DNA from: Microcaldota archaeon
Lineage (GTDB): Archaea; Micrarchaeota; Micrarchaeia; Norongarragalinales; UBA8480
Length of the DNA: 17,663 bases
NCBI GenBank assembly: GCA_023247085.1
Contig: JAHFHC010000019.1
Coordinates: forward strand, 1 to 17,663
Direction of reading: 5' to 3'
The number at the start of each line of letters is the position of its first letter. The first letter of the stretch is position 1. The notes below the pieces were generated by a model, which was not told where the DNA came from, ran no database searches, and saw only the letters and a list, made by a program, of their open reading frames with translations. The translations under genes were made by a program, and so were the position numbers. Below, in pieces: positions 6,603 to 13,344 of this stretch.

Positions 6603-8123
6603 ATGGTTGTTTGTTCGCATTGTAATGCAAAAGTCGCGAGTGGCAAATTCTGTTCAGAATGCGGAGCAAGGTTAACTCCCATTACAGTTCAAGGAGTTAA
6701 CTTATCTTTTTTACGAACTAAAAACTTTAAAATTGCAATACTCGCGCTCGGTATTTTGATCGTATTTGCTGTTGGCGTTTGGTTTTATTCAACTAGTAGC
6801 GTTTTATCGACGTATAATTCCAAGCTAGCGTTGCATAACGCACAAATACAAGAACTAAATTCATTGTTTACTAATTACACGACTATTCCATCTACGCACA
6901 GTGGGTGGAATGATAAAATAGCAACGGGTAATCAATACTTAACCAACACAAAAAAAGTAGAACAAGAAACCGCTGATTTAGTTGCGTTTATTCAAGGAAA
7001 CAGCGCAATTCTTGAACAAAGGGCAATTGACCCTGTTGCGATTATTAATTCTCTACAGCGAGATAATTCTTCAATTACGGTTAATTCCGAACTAGTTTTT
7101 CAACAGCTTCACGAATTAAATTTCACCATTTCAACATGTAACCGCCTCATAACTCAATTCAATTCAATTAAAAGTAATTACGATGTTAATGTAGTTTTGT
7201 GGAACCAATTTGGTGACTGTAGTGCAAAAAGTTTTGAAGAGGCGCCATTTTGCCGCTATAATGCTTCTGTAAAGCTTGATGAATTGAAAACAAGCATTGA
7301 AAAAATACTCTTGTTCATTGATACAAATCCAACACCATTGCAAAAATGTGATTTTGATTCAACTGCAGAAAAAGCCATTTTTACAAGTGAATTAGCAAAA
7401 GTTCAACAACAGCAACTAAATCTACCCCCAGTGCGGCTAAATCGGGTTATTCAGTTAGTTGTTGCGCCATTACCTGCTTGGGCTGACCAAACTTATTCTG
7501 CTATACTTCCAGAGGCGTTCAGTTACTGGCAACAACGCGTAAACGCCTCTTTTCAAGTTGTTCCACAAGCAAATATTCAATTGGAATGGGTAAAAGAATT
7601 TGGTACTCAAGCTTTAGGTCACGTCGTGAATACAAATTTTGTTCAAATCGGCCTCGGTGATAGTAATTGTTTAAACGAATGGAAGCCTTACACTTATGCA
7701 ACCGTAAAACAAATTACGACTCATGAGCTTGGCCACGTTATTGGATTCGACCACTCTCCAGATCCAACTGATGTAATGTACGCGACTAGCAAAATTAAGT
7801 ATACTTACGACTTCAACAAACAACAAATACTCGCGCCGCGTTACGTATTGTTTATACCTCTCTGCACCCAAGAAGCGCAATCCGCTTATACTTTTGAAGT
7901 CACTTCAGACAGGTCGATAACTGCGGGTATTGTAGCTTCTCAAGCTGCTTATGAACAGTTTACTTCAACTGGCAATTTAACCAGCACTGAAGGTTGCCAA
8001 AAATACGATTCAATCAGTTCATTTACAACTTCGTGCGTAGTGCCTAAAAGCGGGGGCTTGTTAATCGCAAACCCGAGTAATACCGCTTCAGCGTCAGTGA
8101 CAATTAAAATGCGCGAGTCCTAG
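6603..8123 (+). CDS. Membrane-tethered matrixin-like zinc metalloprotease with cytoplasmic zinc ribbon
   Basis: 506 residues. Residues 1-22 form a C4 zinc ribbon (Cys4, Cys7, Cys17, Cys20: CSHC ... FCSECG). A single membrane helix follows at about 42-61. Residues 65-275 are helical, with coiled-coil-like parts and four cysteines (180, 206, 217, 249). The protease domain (about 278-400) has the metzincin zinc site HELGHVIGFDH (His374, Glu375, His378, His384) and a Met-turn at DVMY (Met392), as in peptidase family M10. The C-terminal part (410-506) is beta-rich with cysteines 421, 465 and 478. With the ribbon inside, the protease faces outward. Its substrate is unknown; cleavage of surface proteins or host polymers is a guess. 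No pro-peptide cysteine switch is recognised. Confidence 0.85.
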   Translation: MVVCSHCNAKVASGKFCSECGARLTPITVQGVNLSFLRTKNFKIAILALGILIVFAVGVWFYSTSSVLSTYNSKLALHNAQIQELNSLFTNYTTIPSTHSGWNDKIATGNQYLTNTKKVEQETADLVAFIQGNSAILEQRAIDPVAIINSLQRDNSSITVNSELVFQQLHELNFTISTCNRLITQFNSIKSNYDVNVVLWNQFGDCSAKSFEEAPFCRYNASVKLDELKTSIEKILLFIDTNPTPLQKCDFDSTAEKAIFTSELAKVQQQQLNLPPVRLNRVIQLVVAPLPAWADQTYSAILPEAFSYWQQRVNASFQVVPQANIQLEWVKEFGTQALGHVVNTNFVQIGLGDSNCLNEWKPYTYATVKQITTHELGHVIGFDHSPDPTDVMYATSKIKYTYDFNKQQILAPRYVLFIPLCTQEAQSAYTFEVTSDRSITAGIVASQAAYEQFTSTGNLTSTEGCQKYDSISSFTTSCVVPKSGGLLIANPSNTASASVTIKMRES

Positions 8124-8199
8124 CTACGCTAAGTTTATACTTTCAAAAATCGGCACGTTTATAAGTTATGTTTGCCTCGCTATTAAGGTTAAAACATTC

Positions 8200-8547
8200 A
8201 TGGCATCGTTGATCTCTAGTGATTTAGTTGGTTTAGTTTCATTAGTTGCAAGCGTCTTGGTTGTATTTTACATTCTTGGCTATTCGCTAATGTTGTTTTA
8301 TCAGTTAAAAACAAAACAAGTTAGAACTGATTGGAAAATCTCAGTTGTTTTCTACGCTGGCATATTAGTACTGGCAATTGGCTACATTTTAGCAATTAGT
8401 AACCTCTGCTTTGGAAAAGTTTGTTCTGATAACGTATTCAATGGAGCGTATTTAATTTCCCTAATTTTGTTTGTATACGGCTTTGAACTCAGAGCAGGTA
8501 CTGCACAACAATTCGTGACAAACCTAAAAACTAAACACAAAAAATAA
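8200..8547 (+). CDS. Small three-helix membrane protein, unknown function
   Basis: 115 residues with three predicted membrane helices, at about 9-34, 47-68 and 78-97, a short basic loop between the first two (KTKQVRTDW), and a basic C-terminus (KTKHKK) that should be cytoplasmic. Cys70 and Cys75 (NLCFGKVCSDN) sit in the outer loop and could form a disulfide. I recognise no family. The ATG has AAGGTT 9 nt upstream and a TATA-like GTTTATAAG about 38 bp upstream, so it has its own promoter although it follows the protease gene in the same direction. Confidence 0.65.
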   Translation: MASLISSDLVGLVSLVASVLVVFYILGYSLMLFYQLKTKQVRTDWKISVVFYAGILVLAIGYILAISNLCFGKVCSDNVFNGAYLISLILFVYGFELRAGTAQQFVTNLKTKHKK

Positions 8548-8564
8548 TTTTTTTCTTTAAACTA

Positions 8565-9428
8565 CTAGCAAGCGTAGTCGCCGTACTTGTTTCGTCTGCA
8601 GCTCAGACAACTGTTGTAGGAACAATATTTGTGTGATCCGCATTGTGAGTCGGTTGTGCATTCAACGTCTATGCACTGTCCAGAAGAACATATTTGTCTA
8701 TAACCGGTACAATCCGAATTATACGAACAACCCGTTTGGGTACTTGTTGTACTATTATCTACGCTTGGCGTACCACAATCTGCACTGCAACTTATTTGCG
8801 TTTCATCTAGGTCGCAAACGCCATTTCCACACACTGGACCTGTTGAAACTGGTGCATCGTGGGGTTGAACTGTTATTTGCAATGGCGTTTTAAAGGACTC
8901 TTGTCCACCTAAATCTTTTGCATATACATTGATTGTTTTTAATCCATCTTGGCTTGAAACGAATGTCCAAGTCACATTACAACTTGTTTGTGAATTACAT
9001 TCAAAACTAGTCGAAGCCGGGCTCGTTGCAAAAGTATCGTTTGATTCCCAGTATATTCCTTGAAGCCCTTCTGTATCTTTTGCGCTAACGGTTATGTTAA
9101 AGTTTTGACCACGGTCTGGATTAGACGGCCCCACAGTTGTTCCTGATATGTAGGGGTGATCGCCTCCGCTGTTAGTCGTACTGTCGTTGTTTGAATTTAT
9201 TATTGAGTCGTTTTCGTTATTATTGTTTTGAACTGAGTTGTTTAGGTTATTTGTAGTTGGATTGCTTGGGTTGTTAGGAATTATGCCGTTTGTTGCTGGG
9301 TTATTCGGATTATTTGGAAATATGTTGTTTGTTTGGTTATTGTAATTTAGGGTCACATTTGCGTCATCTGGAGTTATGCATCCGCTTAGAAGAAGAACTG
9401 CTGCAATTAAAGGTAATATAAGCTTCAT
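8565..9428 (-). CDS. Asn-rich, Cys-rich surface lipoprotein
   Basis: 287 residues. A lipoprotein signal ends at a lipobox LSGC (Cys17). Residues 24-90 are low-complexity Asn/Pro/Thr linker with a loose repeat (FPNNPNNPATN, IPNNPSNPTTN). Residues 95-190 look like an Ig-like/CARDB domain with a Cys144-Cys150 pair. The C-terminus has the motif CGNGVCDLDETQISCSADCG (200-219), seen in many archaeal and bacterial surface proteins, and two short Cys-repeat units of the type C-x5-DC...C...GQC (234-287). It is predicted to be lipid-anchored outside the cell and heavily disulfide-bonded. Ligand and role are unknown. A TATA-like element centred at about 9455 lies 27 bp before the ATG, consistent with a leaderless or very short leader. 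Confidence 0.8.
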   Translation of the reverse strand: MKLILPLIAAVLLLSGCITPDDANVTLNYNNQTNNIFPNNPNNPATNGIIPNNPSNPTTNNLNNSVQNNNNENDSIINSNNDSTTNSGGDHPYISGTTVGPSNPDRGQNFNITVSAKDTEGLQGIYWESNDTFATSPASTSFECNSQTSCNVTWTFVSSQDGLKTINVYAKDLGGQESFKTPLQITVQPHDAPVSTGPVCGNGVCDLDETQISCSADCGTPSVDNSTTSTQTGCSYNSDCTGYRQICSSGQCIDVECTTDSQCGSHKYCSYNSCLSCRRNKYGDYAC

Positions 9429-9468
9429 TTCATCTTTTAATGTTTTGAATTATATTAAAACATTTGGT

Positions 9469-10884
9469 TTATTCTATTTTCCTTATAATTCCGTTGTTCG
9501 CGTCAACTTCTATTAAATCTCTGGTTTTAATCGCTTTTGTGGCAATGTGTGTTCCGACAATGCACGGTACTCCAAACTCGCGCGAAAGCACCGCCGCATG
9601 TGAAGTCATTCCACCTTCATCAGTTACAACTGCACTTGCTTTTCTCATAAGCGGAACCATGTTTGGTTGAGTCATAGTAGTTACTAGAACTGCGCCTTGT
9701 TCAAATTCTTTAATTGCATTTGAAAGCTCTGCAATTCCAACTACTTTTACCACGTAGGCTTTTGCTGTGACTTTTCCAGGGTTAGCAACTCCGCCACGAA
9801 TTTCCCGTACGTCATTGCGTACAAAATACTCTGGAAGATGCTTTTGAACTAAAACCTTAGCCTCTTCTCCTTCAACTATGCTTACTTTTCCAGCTTTAAC
9901 CGTAACTGTGTAAAATTGCTTTCGTTGCCGCAACTTTGTTTCTTCAACACGTGGTTCATTACGCAGAAAAGCAATTAGTTCGGGAATAGAATAAACTGAA
10001 AAAACGTCATTTAAGCCGATTGACATTCTCTTTGAAACTTCTTTGAACAGTGAAAGGAAACGGAACTCCGCGCCTGCCCACTTATCTTTTAGTTCAAGGC
10101 GTTGCAAGCCCAGTGTTCTTAAAAACTGTACAGCGCGCTTAGTATCTGCATTGAGTTTTGCTTCTAATTTTAGCTGAAGCGCTTTACGATGCTTTTGTTC
10201 GGCTTCAAATTCTTTTTTAAGCTCAGAAAATGGTTTAATGCGTGATAGTCTTGAACGCAGGAAATCAATGTTTTGGAGCTCATTGTAACTATTGTAAAAA
10301 AGCACGGCATATTCATAACAATGTGCAAGTAACGCTTCTTGAGATGGGTTTTTGCCTAGTTTAGAAAATGCGAGTTCTTCGCGCTTTATAACGTCCATTT
10401 CGTCCGGCATAAGTAGAATAGATAAGTCTTCTTCAACTGCGGAACCGCCAGTTTTTTTCATTGCTTCTTTTATGATCTTGTGAGGATAGTCAGTGAACTC
10501 CGCTTGCATCATAGCAAATGGAACCGCTGTATTGATAATACAACTTTCAAACTTTTCAAGAAAAACTGCAAGTTGTTCGTTGGATAAAGAATGGAGTTTT
10601 GTTGCGCGTAGTTCAGAAAAAAGCGAATCAAAATCGGTTTTTGCAGAGTCTATTTTCAATAAAAATTCTTTTTGAAATTCAGCTTCAAGAAAACGTTTGG
10701 AAAACTCTGCGCTTACTTCCGCATTTTGTTTTGTTATAAACGTTGTAACGTTTCTGGTTTCAACAACTCCAAACATGTCAGTATCTTTGCCGATGTACTT
10801 GCTAAGTTCACAAAAACACTTCGCCCAACAATTAAACAAAACTAGTGACTCGCCTTCACTCCATTGAAAAATGTAGTTTTCCAT
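9469..10884 (-). CDS. PEP-utilising enzyme swivelling-domain protein (paralogue 1)
   Basis: 471 residues. Only the C-terminal part (about 365-471) belongs to a known family: the mobile phospho-histidine domain of PEP synthase/pyruvate phosphate dikinase, with VVTDEGGMTSHAAVLSREFGVPCIVGT and catalytic His429. In those enzymes this domain swings between an ATP-grasp domain and a PEP-binding barrel. Both are absent here. The N-terminal 350 residues are mostly helical, with a charged Lys/Glu stretch near 225-260, and are not recognised. It may act with a separate kinase or phosphate donor, or bind nucleotides; this is inference. A related protein is encoded at 13345-14406. The tRNA gene upstream on the same strand ends 44 bp before its ATG. 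No Shine-Dalgarno is visible. Confidence 0.8.
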   Translation of the reverse strand: MENYIFQWSEGESLVLFNCWAKCFCELSKYIGKDTDMFGVVETRNVTTFITKQNAEVSAEFSKRFLEAEFQKEFLLKIDSAKTDFDSLFSELRATKLHSLSNEQLAVFLEKFESCIINTAVPFAMMQAEFTDYPHKIIKEAMKKTGGSAVEEDLSILLMPDEMDVIKREELAFSKLGKNPSQEALLAHCYEYAVLFYNSYNELQNIDFLRSRLSRIKPFSELKKEFEAEQKHRKALQLKLEAKLNADTKRAVQFLRTLGLQRLELKDKWAGAEFRFLSLFKEVSKRMSIGLNDVFSVYSIPELIAFLRNEPRVEETKLRQRKQFYTVTVKAGKVSIVEGEEAKVLVQKHLPEYFVRNDVREIRGGVANPGKVTAKAYVVKVVGIAELSNAIKEFEQGAVLVTTMTQPNMVPLMRKASAVVTDEGGMTSHAAVLSREFGVPCIVGTHIATKAIKTRDLIEVDANNGIIRKIE

Positions 10885-10944
10885 TTTGTTAATCGCTTGT
10901 TTTTCGCTTAACTCAAATTAGTATAAACGCAGAGGATGGGATTT

Positions 10945-11065
10945 TTGGGCGACCTTCGACTTGTTTCTTTTCAGCATTTTGCTGATAAGCAAAATGTCTA
11001 AGTCATCGAGCTTTGCTCGATGCTCATTTCGTCGACGTTTTTTCTTTTAAAAAGAAAAAAGGTCG
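10945..11065 (-). other. tRNA-Ser intron 2, non-canonical T-loop site 56/57
   Basis: 121 nt splits the T-loop after C56. A bulge-helix-bulge is visible: central helix GGGT/GCCC, 3-nt bulges TC^C and AA^A, and inner helix GACC/GGTC. Cutting at these bulges gives exactly the consensus loop TTCAAAT. The outer helix is weak, as in the relaxed motifs of other non-canonical introns. The intron body holds three strong hairpins: a T/A-rich one at 11038-11060, an 8-bp stem at 11004-11022, and a 9-bp stem at 10975-10996. It contains no open frame of note. Confidence 0.85.
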
Positions 11066-11094
11066 GAACCCATAAGGACCGAAGCCCACTAGAT

Positions 11095-11159
11095 GCCGCG
11101 CTTATAGGAGCGCAATAGTTTCACAACGTTTTATGTTAGTGTGCAGCTATTTTGCTTAT
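11095..11159 (-). other. tRNA-Ser intron 1, canonical site 37/38
   Basis: About 65 nt inserted after A37, the most common archaeal tRNA intron position. Removal restores the 5-bp anticodon stem and a 7-base loop. Because an A occurs at both junctions, the boundary can slide by one base with the same mature product. A weak bulge-helix-bulge can be drawn with only three good pairs (TCG with CGG), so the splice motif is of the relaxed kind. Confidence 0.8.
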
Positions 11160-11229
11160 TTCGAGTCTAGCGCGTTACCGGATTCCGCCACCTCTGCATT
11201 ACTGGAATTTATTAGGGTTATTCTGGTTT

Positions 11230-11254
11230 TTCAACGTTTGGAGCGTTGAATTTT
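11230..11254 (-). terminator. Hairpin between the tspO stop and the tRNA gene
   Basis: A perfect 7-bp inverted repeat, TTCAACG and CGTTGAA, with a 7-nt loop lies four bases after the stop of the TspO gene on the same strand and 33 bp before the tRNA 5' end. Position suggests a terminator or a 3'-end processing structure. Strong T runs do not follow on the minus strand, so this is tentative. Confidence 0.35.
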
Positions 11255-11743
11255 CTAGGGGTTTAGCATCCAGATACTGTAGTTAAGGTAACTTGCAAAT
11301 AGTACCCAAGCTAAGTATGGAAGCATCAATAGTGCAGCGTTACGGTTTATTTTATTGAACTGGATAATCGTTGCAATTATTGCAATTGCAAGTGGGATTA
11401 TGTCAATAAGGCCGTAAAATGGGTTATGTTGTCCGAAGAATAGAAATGACCAGGTTACGTTGAGTGTTAGCTGAATTGCAAATAAGTTTATCGCGGTTTT
11501 TACTTCTGATTTTTTGAACTTGGTTTGCCAGACTAAGTAAAGTGCTATTCCCATAAGTAGGTATAATATTGTCCAAACTGGGGCGAACACCCAAGGTTGT
11601 GGTGTAAATTGCGGTTTAATTAGCGTCCTATACCACGCGGTTACGCTTGGAAAAGTGAAGATGGATCCAATTAATCCAGCAAGTTGACATAAGATAATTG
11701 AAATACCTAGTTTACTGTAGTTTATTTGCGTTTTTTTCTTCAT
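11255..11743 (-). CDS. tspO: TspO/MBR (peripheral benzodiazepine receptor) family membrane protein
   Basis: 162 residues, the normal length, with five membrane helices. Family signatures are WYRTLIKPQFTPQPWVFAPVW and ILYLLMGIALYLVW, then NVTWSFLFFG, and PYLAWVLFASYLNYSIWMLN at the C-terminus. TspO proteins bind porphyrins, and in other organisms sterols, and are linked to oxidative stress and tetrapyrrole handling. The role in this archaeon is unknown. It lies upstream of the tRNA gene on the same strand. No Shine-Dalgarno is visible, and an A/T-rich TATA-like element centred at about 11772 (29 bp upstream) fits a leaderless or short-leader transcript. Confidence 0.9.
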   Translation of the reverse strand: MKKKTQINYSKLGISIILCQLAGLIGSIFTFPSVTAWYRTLIKPQFTPQPWVFAPVWTILYLLMGIALYLVWQTKFKKSEVKTAINLFAIQLTLNVTWSFLFFGQHNPFYGLIDIIPLAIAIIATIIQFNKINRNAALLMLPYLAWVLFASYLNYSIWMLNP

Positions 11744-11883
11744 TTTATTATAACAATAAATTGCGTTAATAAAAATTGGCTAGTTTGATGTTTTTTCTAA
11801 CGGCGCGGTTTTTATTCTACTTTCGTTCAAATATTCTTCTCGTAATTAAGAAGTTTATTGTATAATAGGTGAATTTTTTCAAA

Positions 11884-13338
11884 ATGGATCCACAGCAAAA
11901 TTTTAAGTTAAAACAAGTCAGCGAAGCGGTTTGGGAAATGCCAAAGGAAGGCAACATGAATGTGCCCGTAAGGGTTTTTGCAACTGCTCCGTTAATTGAA
12001 AAAATGAAGCGCGACCGGACACTGCGCCAAGCTCGCAACGTGGCAAGTTTGCCTGGAATTCTTGAAGCTGCTATGGTTATGCCAGACGGTCACGAGGGTT
12101 ATGGCTTTCCCATTGGAGGCGTAGCTGTTTTTGACATAGAAACCGGAGTGGTTTCACCTGGCGGTGTAGGATACGACATAAATTGTGGCGTGCGCTTGCT
12201 TCGCACTGATTTAACCGAAAAAGAAATTCGGCCTAAGCTCAAGGAATTAACGCATAAGCTGTACGATAACATTCCTTCTGGTGTTGGTAGTAAGAGTAAA
12301 TTGCGGTTAAACGACCAGGAGTTTGAACAAGCGGTTACTCGTGGCGCACGTTATTTTGTTGAAGAAAAAGGAATTGGGGTTGAAGAAGACCTTGAACATT
12401 GTGAGGAGAATGGCCAAAAGGATGGTGCAATTTACTCTAAAGTTAGCCAAATGGCAATTAAGCGAGGCAAGCCGCAGTTTGGCACGCTTGGAAGTGGAAA
12501 CCACTTTGCAGAGATTCAAAAAGTTGACAAGATTTACAATGAAGAGGCAGCGAAAGCTTTTGGCATAACTGAAGAAGGGCAAGTTACGGTTATGTTGCAC
12601 ACTGGCTCGCGTGGATTTGGCCATCAAGTGTGCGAAGATAATATTCGTGTGATGCTTGAAGCGGCAAAGAAGTATGGAATCGACCTCCCTGATCCTGAAC
12701 TATGTTGTGCGCCGATTAAGAGTCCAGAAGCACAAGATTATTTTGGTGCAATGAACTGCGCTATTAATTTCGCTTTTGGTAACCGCCATTGTATTGGCCA
12801 GTGGGTCCGCGATAGTTTTGAACAAGTGCTCGGTAGAGAATGGGAAGCTATGGGCATGCGGACGGTTTATGATGTGTGTCATAATATTGCAAAATTTGAA
12901 GAACATGAAGTTAATGGAGTTAACCGCAAAGTTTGTGTACACCGAAAAGGGGCAACGCGCGCGTTTTGGGCTGGAAGAAAAGAAGTTCCAGCTGCTTACC
13001 GCAAAGTTGGCCAACCCGTACTAATTCCAGGCAGCATGTCAACTGCATCCTACGTGCTAGTTGGCAGCGAAACCGGAAGAGTTACGTTTGGTTCATCTTG
13101 CCATGGCGCTGGCCGAGTTATGTCGCGCCACCAAGCAATGCGTGAATTCAACGGCGTGCAACTTGAAAAAGAAATGTTAGACGTTGGCATTCAAGTTCGT
13201 GCACCAACCCCGCGCAGCTTAGCTGAAGAAGCCGGCGGAGCATACAAAGACATCGACGAAGTCATCAAAAGCGTCAAACAATCCGGAATATCAAACGTAG
13301 TATGCCGGTTAGTACCCTTAGGTGTAATTAAAGGTTGA
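11884..13338 (+). CDS. rtcB: RtcB RNA ligase (tRNA-splicing ligase, 3'-phosphate/5'-OH)
   Basis: Joins RNA ends with 2',3'-cyclic phosphate (or 3'-phosphate) and 5'-OH, using GTP and Mn2+; in archaea it seals tRNA exons after intron removal. 484 residues from ATG 11884, close to the roughly 480 of archaeal RtcB. Numbered from that ATG, key residues are Cys101 (YDINCGVRL), His207 (LGSGNHFAE), His239 (MLHTGSRGFGH), His333 (VCHNIAKFE) and the guanylylated His407 (SSCHGAGRVMSRH). A GTG at 11869 in the same frame is less likely, because it overlaps the Shine-Dalgarno AGGTGA (11867-11872) that serves the ATG. The next gene begins six bases after its stop. The intron-containing tRNA-Ser lies about 700 bp upstream. 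Confidence 0.97.
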   Translation: MDPQQNFKLKQVSEAVWEMPKEGNMNVPVRVFATAPLIEKMKRDRTLRQARNVASLPGILEAAMVMPDGHEGYGFPIGGVAVFDIETGVVSPGGVGYDINCGVRLLRTDLTEKEIRPKLKELTHKLYDNIPSGVGSKSKLRLNDQEFEQAVTRGARYFVEEKGIGVEEDLEHCEENGQKDGAIYSKVSQMAIKRGKPQFGTLGSGNHFAEIQKVDKIYNEEAAKAFGITEEGQVTVMLHTGSRGFGHQVCEDNIRVMLEAAKKYGIDLPDPELCCAPIKSPEAQDYFGAMNCAINFAFGNRHCIGQWVRDSFEQVLGREWEAMGMRTVYDVCHNIAKFEEHEVNGVNRKVCVHRKGATRAFWAGRKEVPAAYRKVGQPVLIPGSMSTASYVLVGSETGRVTFGSSCHGAGRVMSRHQAMREFNGVQLEKEMLDVGIQVRAPTPRSLAEEAGGAYKDIDEVIKSVKQSGISNVVCRLVPLGVIKG

Positions 13339-13344
13339 GAAACA

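Larger units (their letters stand above)
10928..11197 (-). tRNA. tRNA-Ser(CGA) with two introns
   Basis: Acceptor strands GCAGAGG (11197-11191) and CCTCTGC (10935-10929) pair perfectly. D-stem GCG/CGC follows, with GG in the D-loop. The anticodon stem is CTAGA/TCTAG with loop CTCGAAA, anticodon CGA. A class II variable arm GGGC-TTCG-GTCC and T-stem ATGGG/CCCAT with loop TTCAAAT complete the molecule. The discriminator is G (10928), which is right for serine; CCA is not encoded. The mature length is 84 nt. The gene is 270 bp because one intron splits the anticodon loop and another splits the T-loop. The anticodon CGA reads codon UCG. A clear TATA box at the expected distance upstream is not visible. 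Confidence 0.92.

Noticed and set aside
9170-9360. Repetitive A/T-rich DNA that might suggest a CRISPR or tandem repeat array
   Set aside because: It encodes the Asn/Pro-rich stalk of the lipoprotein in frame; units are irregular and no spacers are present.
10960-11062. Hairpins with T runs as an intrinsic terminator or a regulatory leader
   Set aside because: They lie wholly inside the T-loop intron defined by exact tRNA pairing and a bulge-helix-bulge, which explains them better.
10928-11197. Reading the RNA gene as tRNA-Leu because its D-arm resembles bacterial tRNA-Leu
   Set aside because: The anticodon is CGA and the discriminator base is G, both of which fit serine; leucine tRNAs have A there.
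11869-11883. GTG start for rtcB five codons upstream
   Set aside because: It overlaps the AGGTGA ribosome-binding site, and the protein from the ATG at 11884 already has the family length.
12307-12627. Open frames on the minus strand and in other + frames within rtcB
   Set aside because: They lie inside a well-conserved gene and have shadow-like composition.
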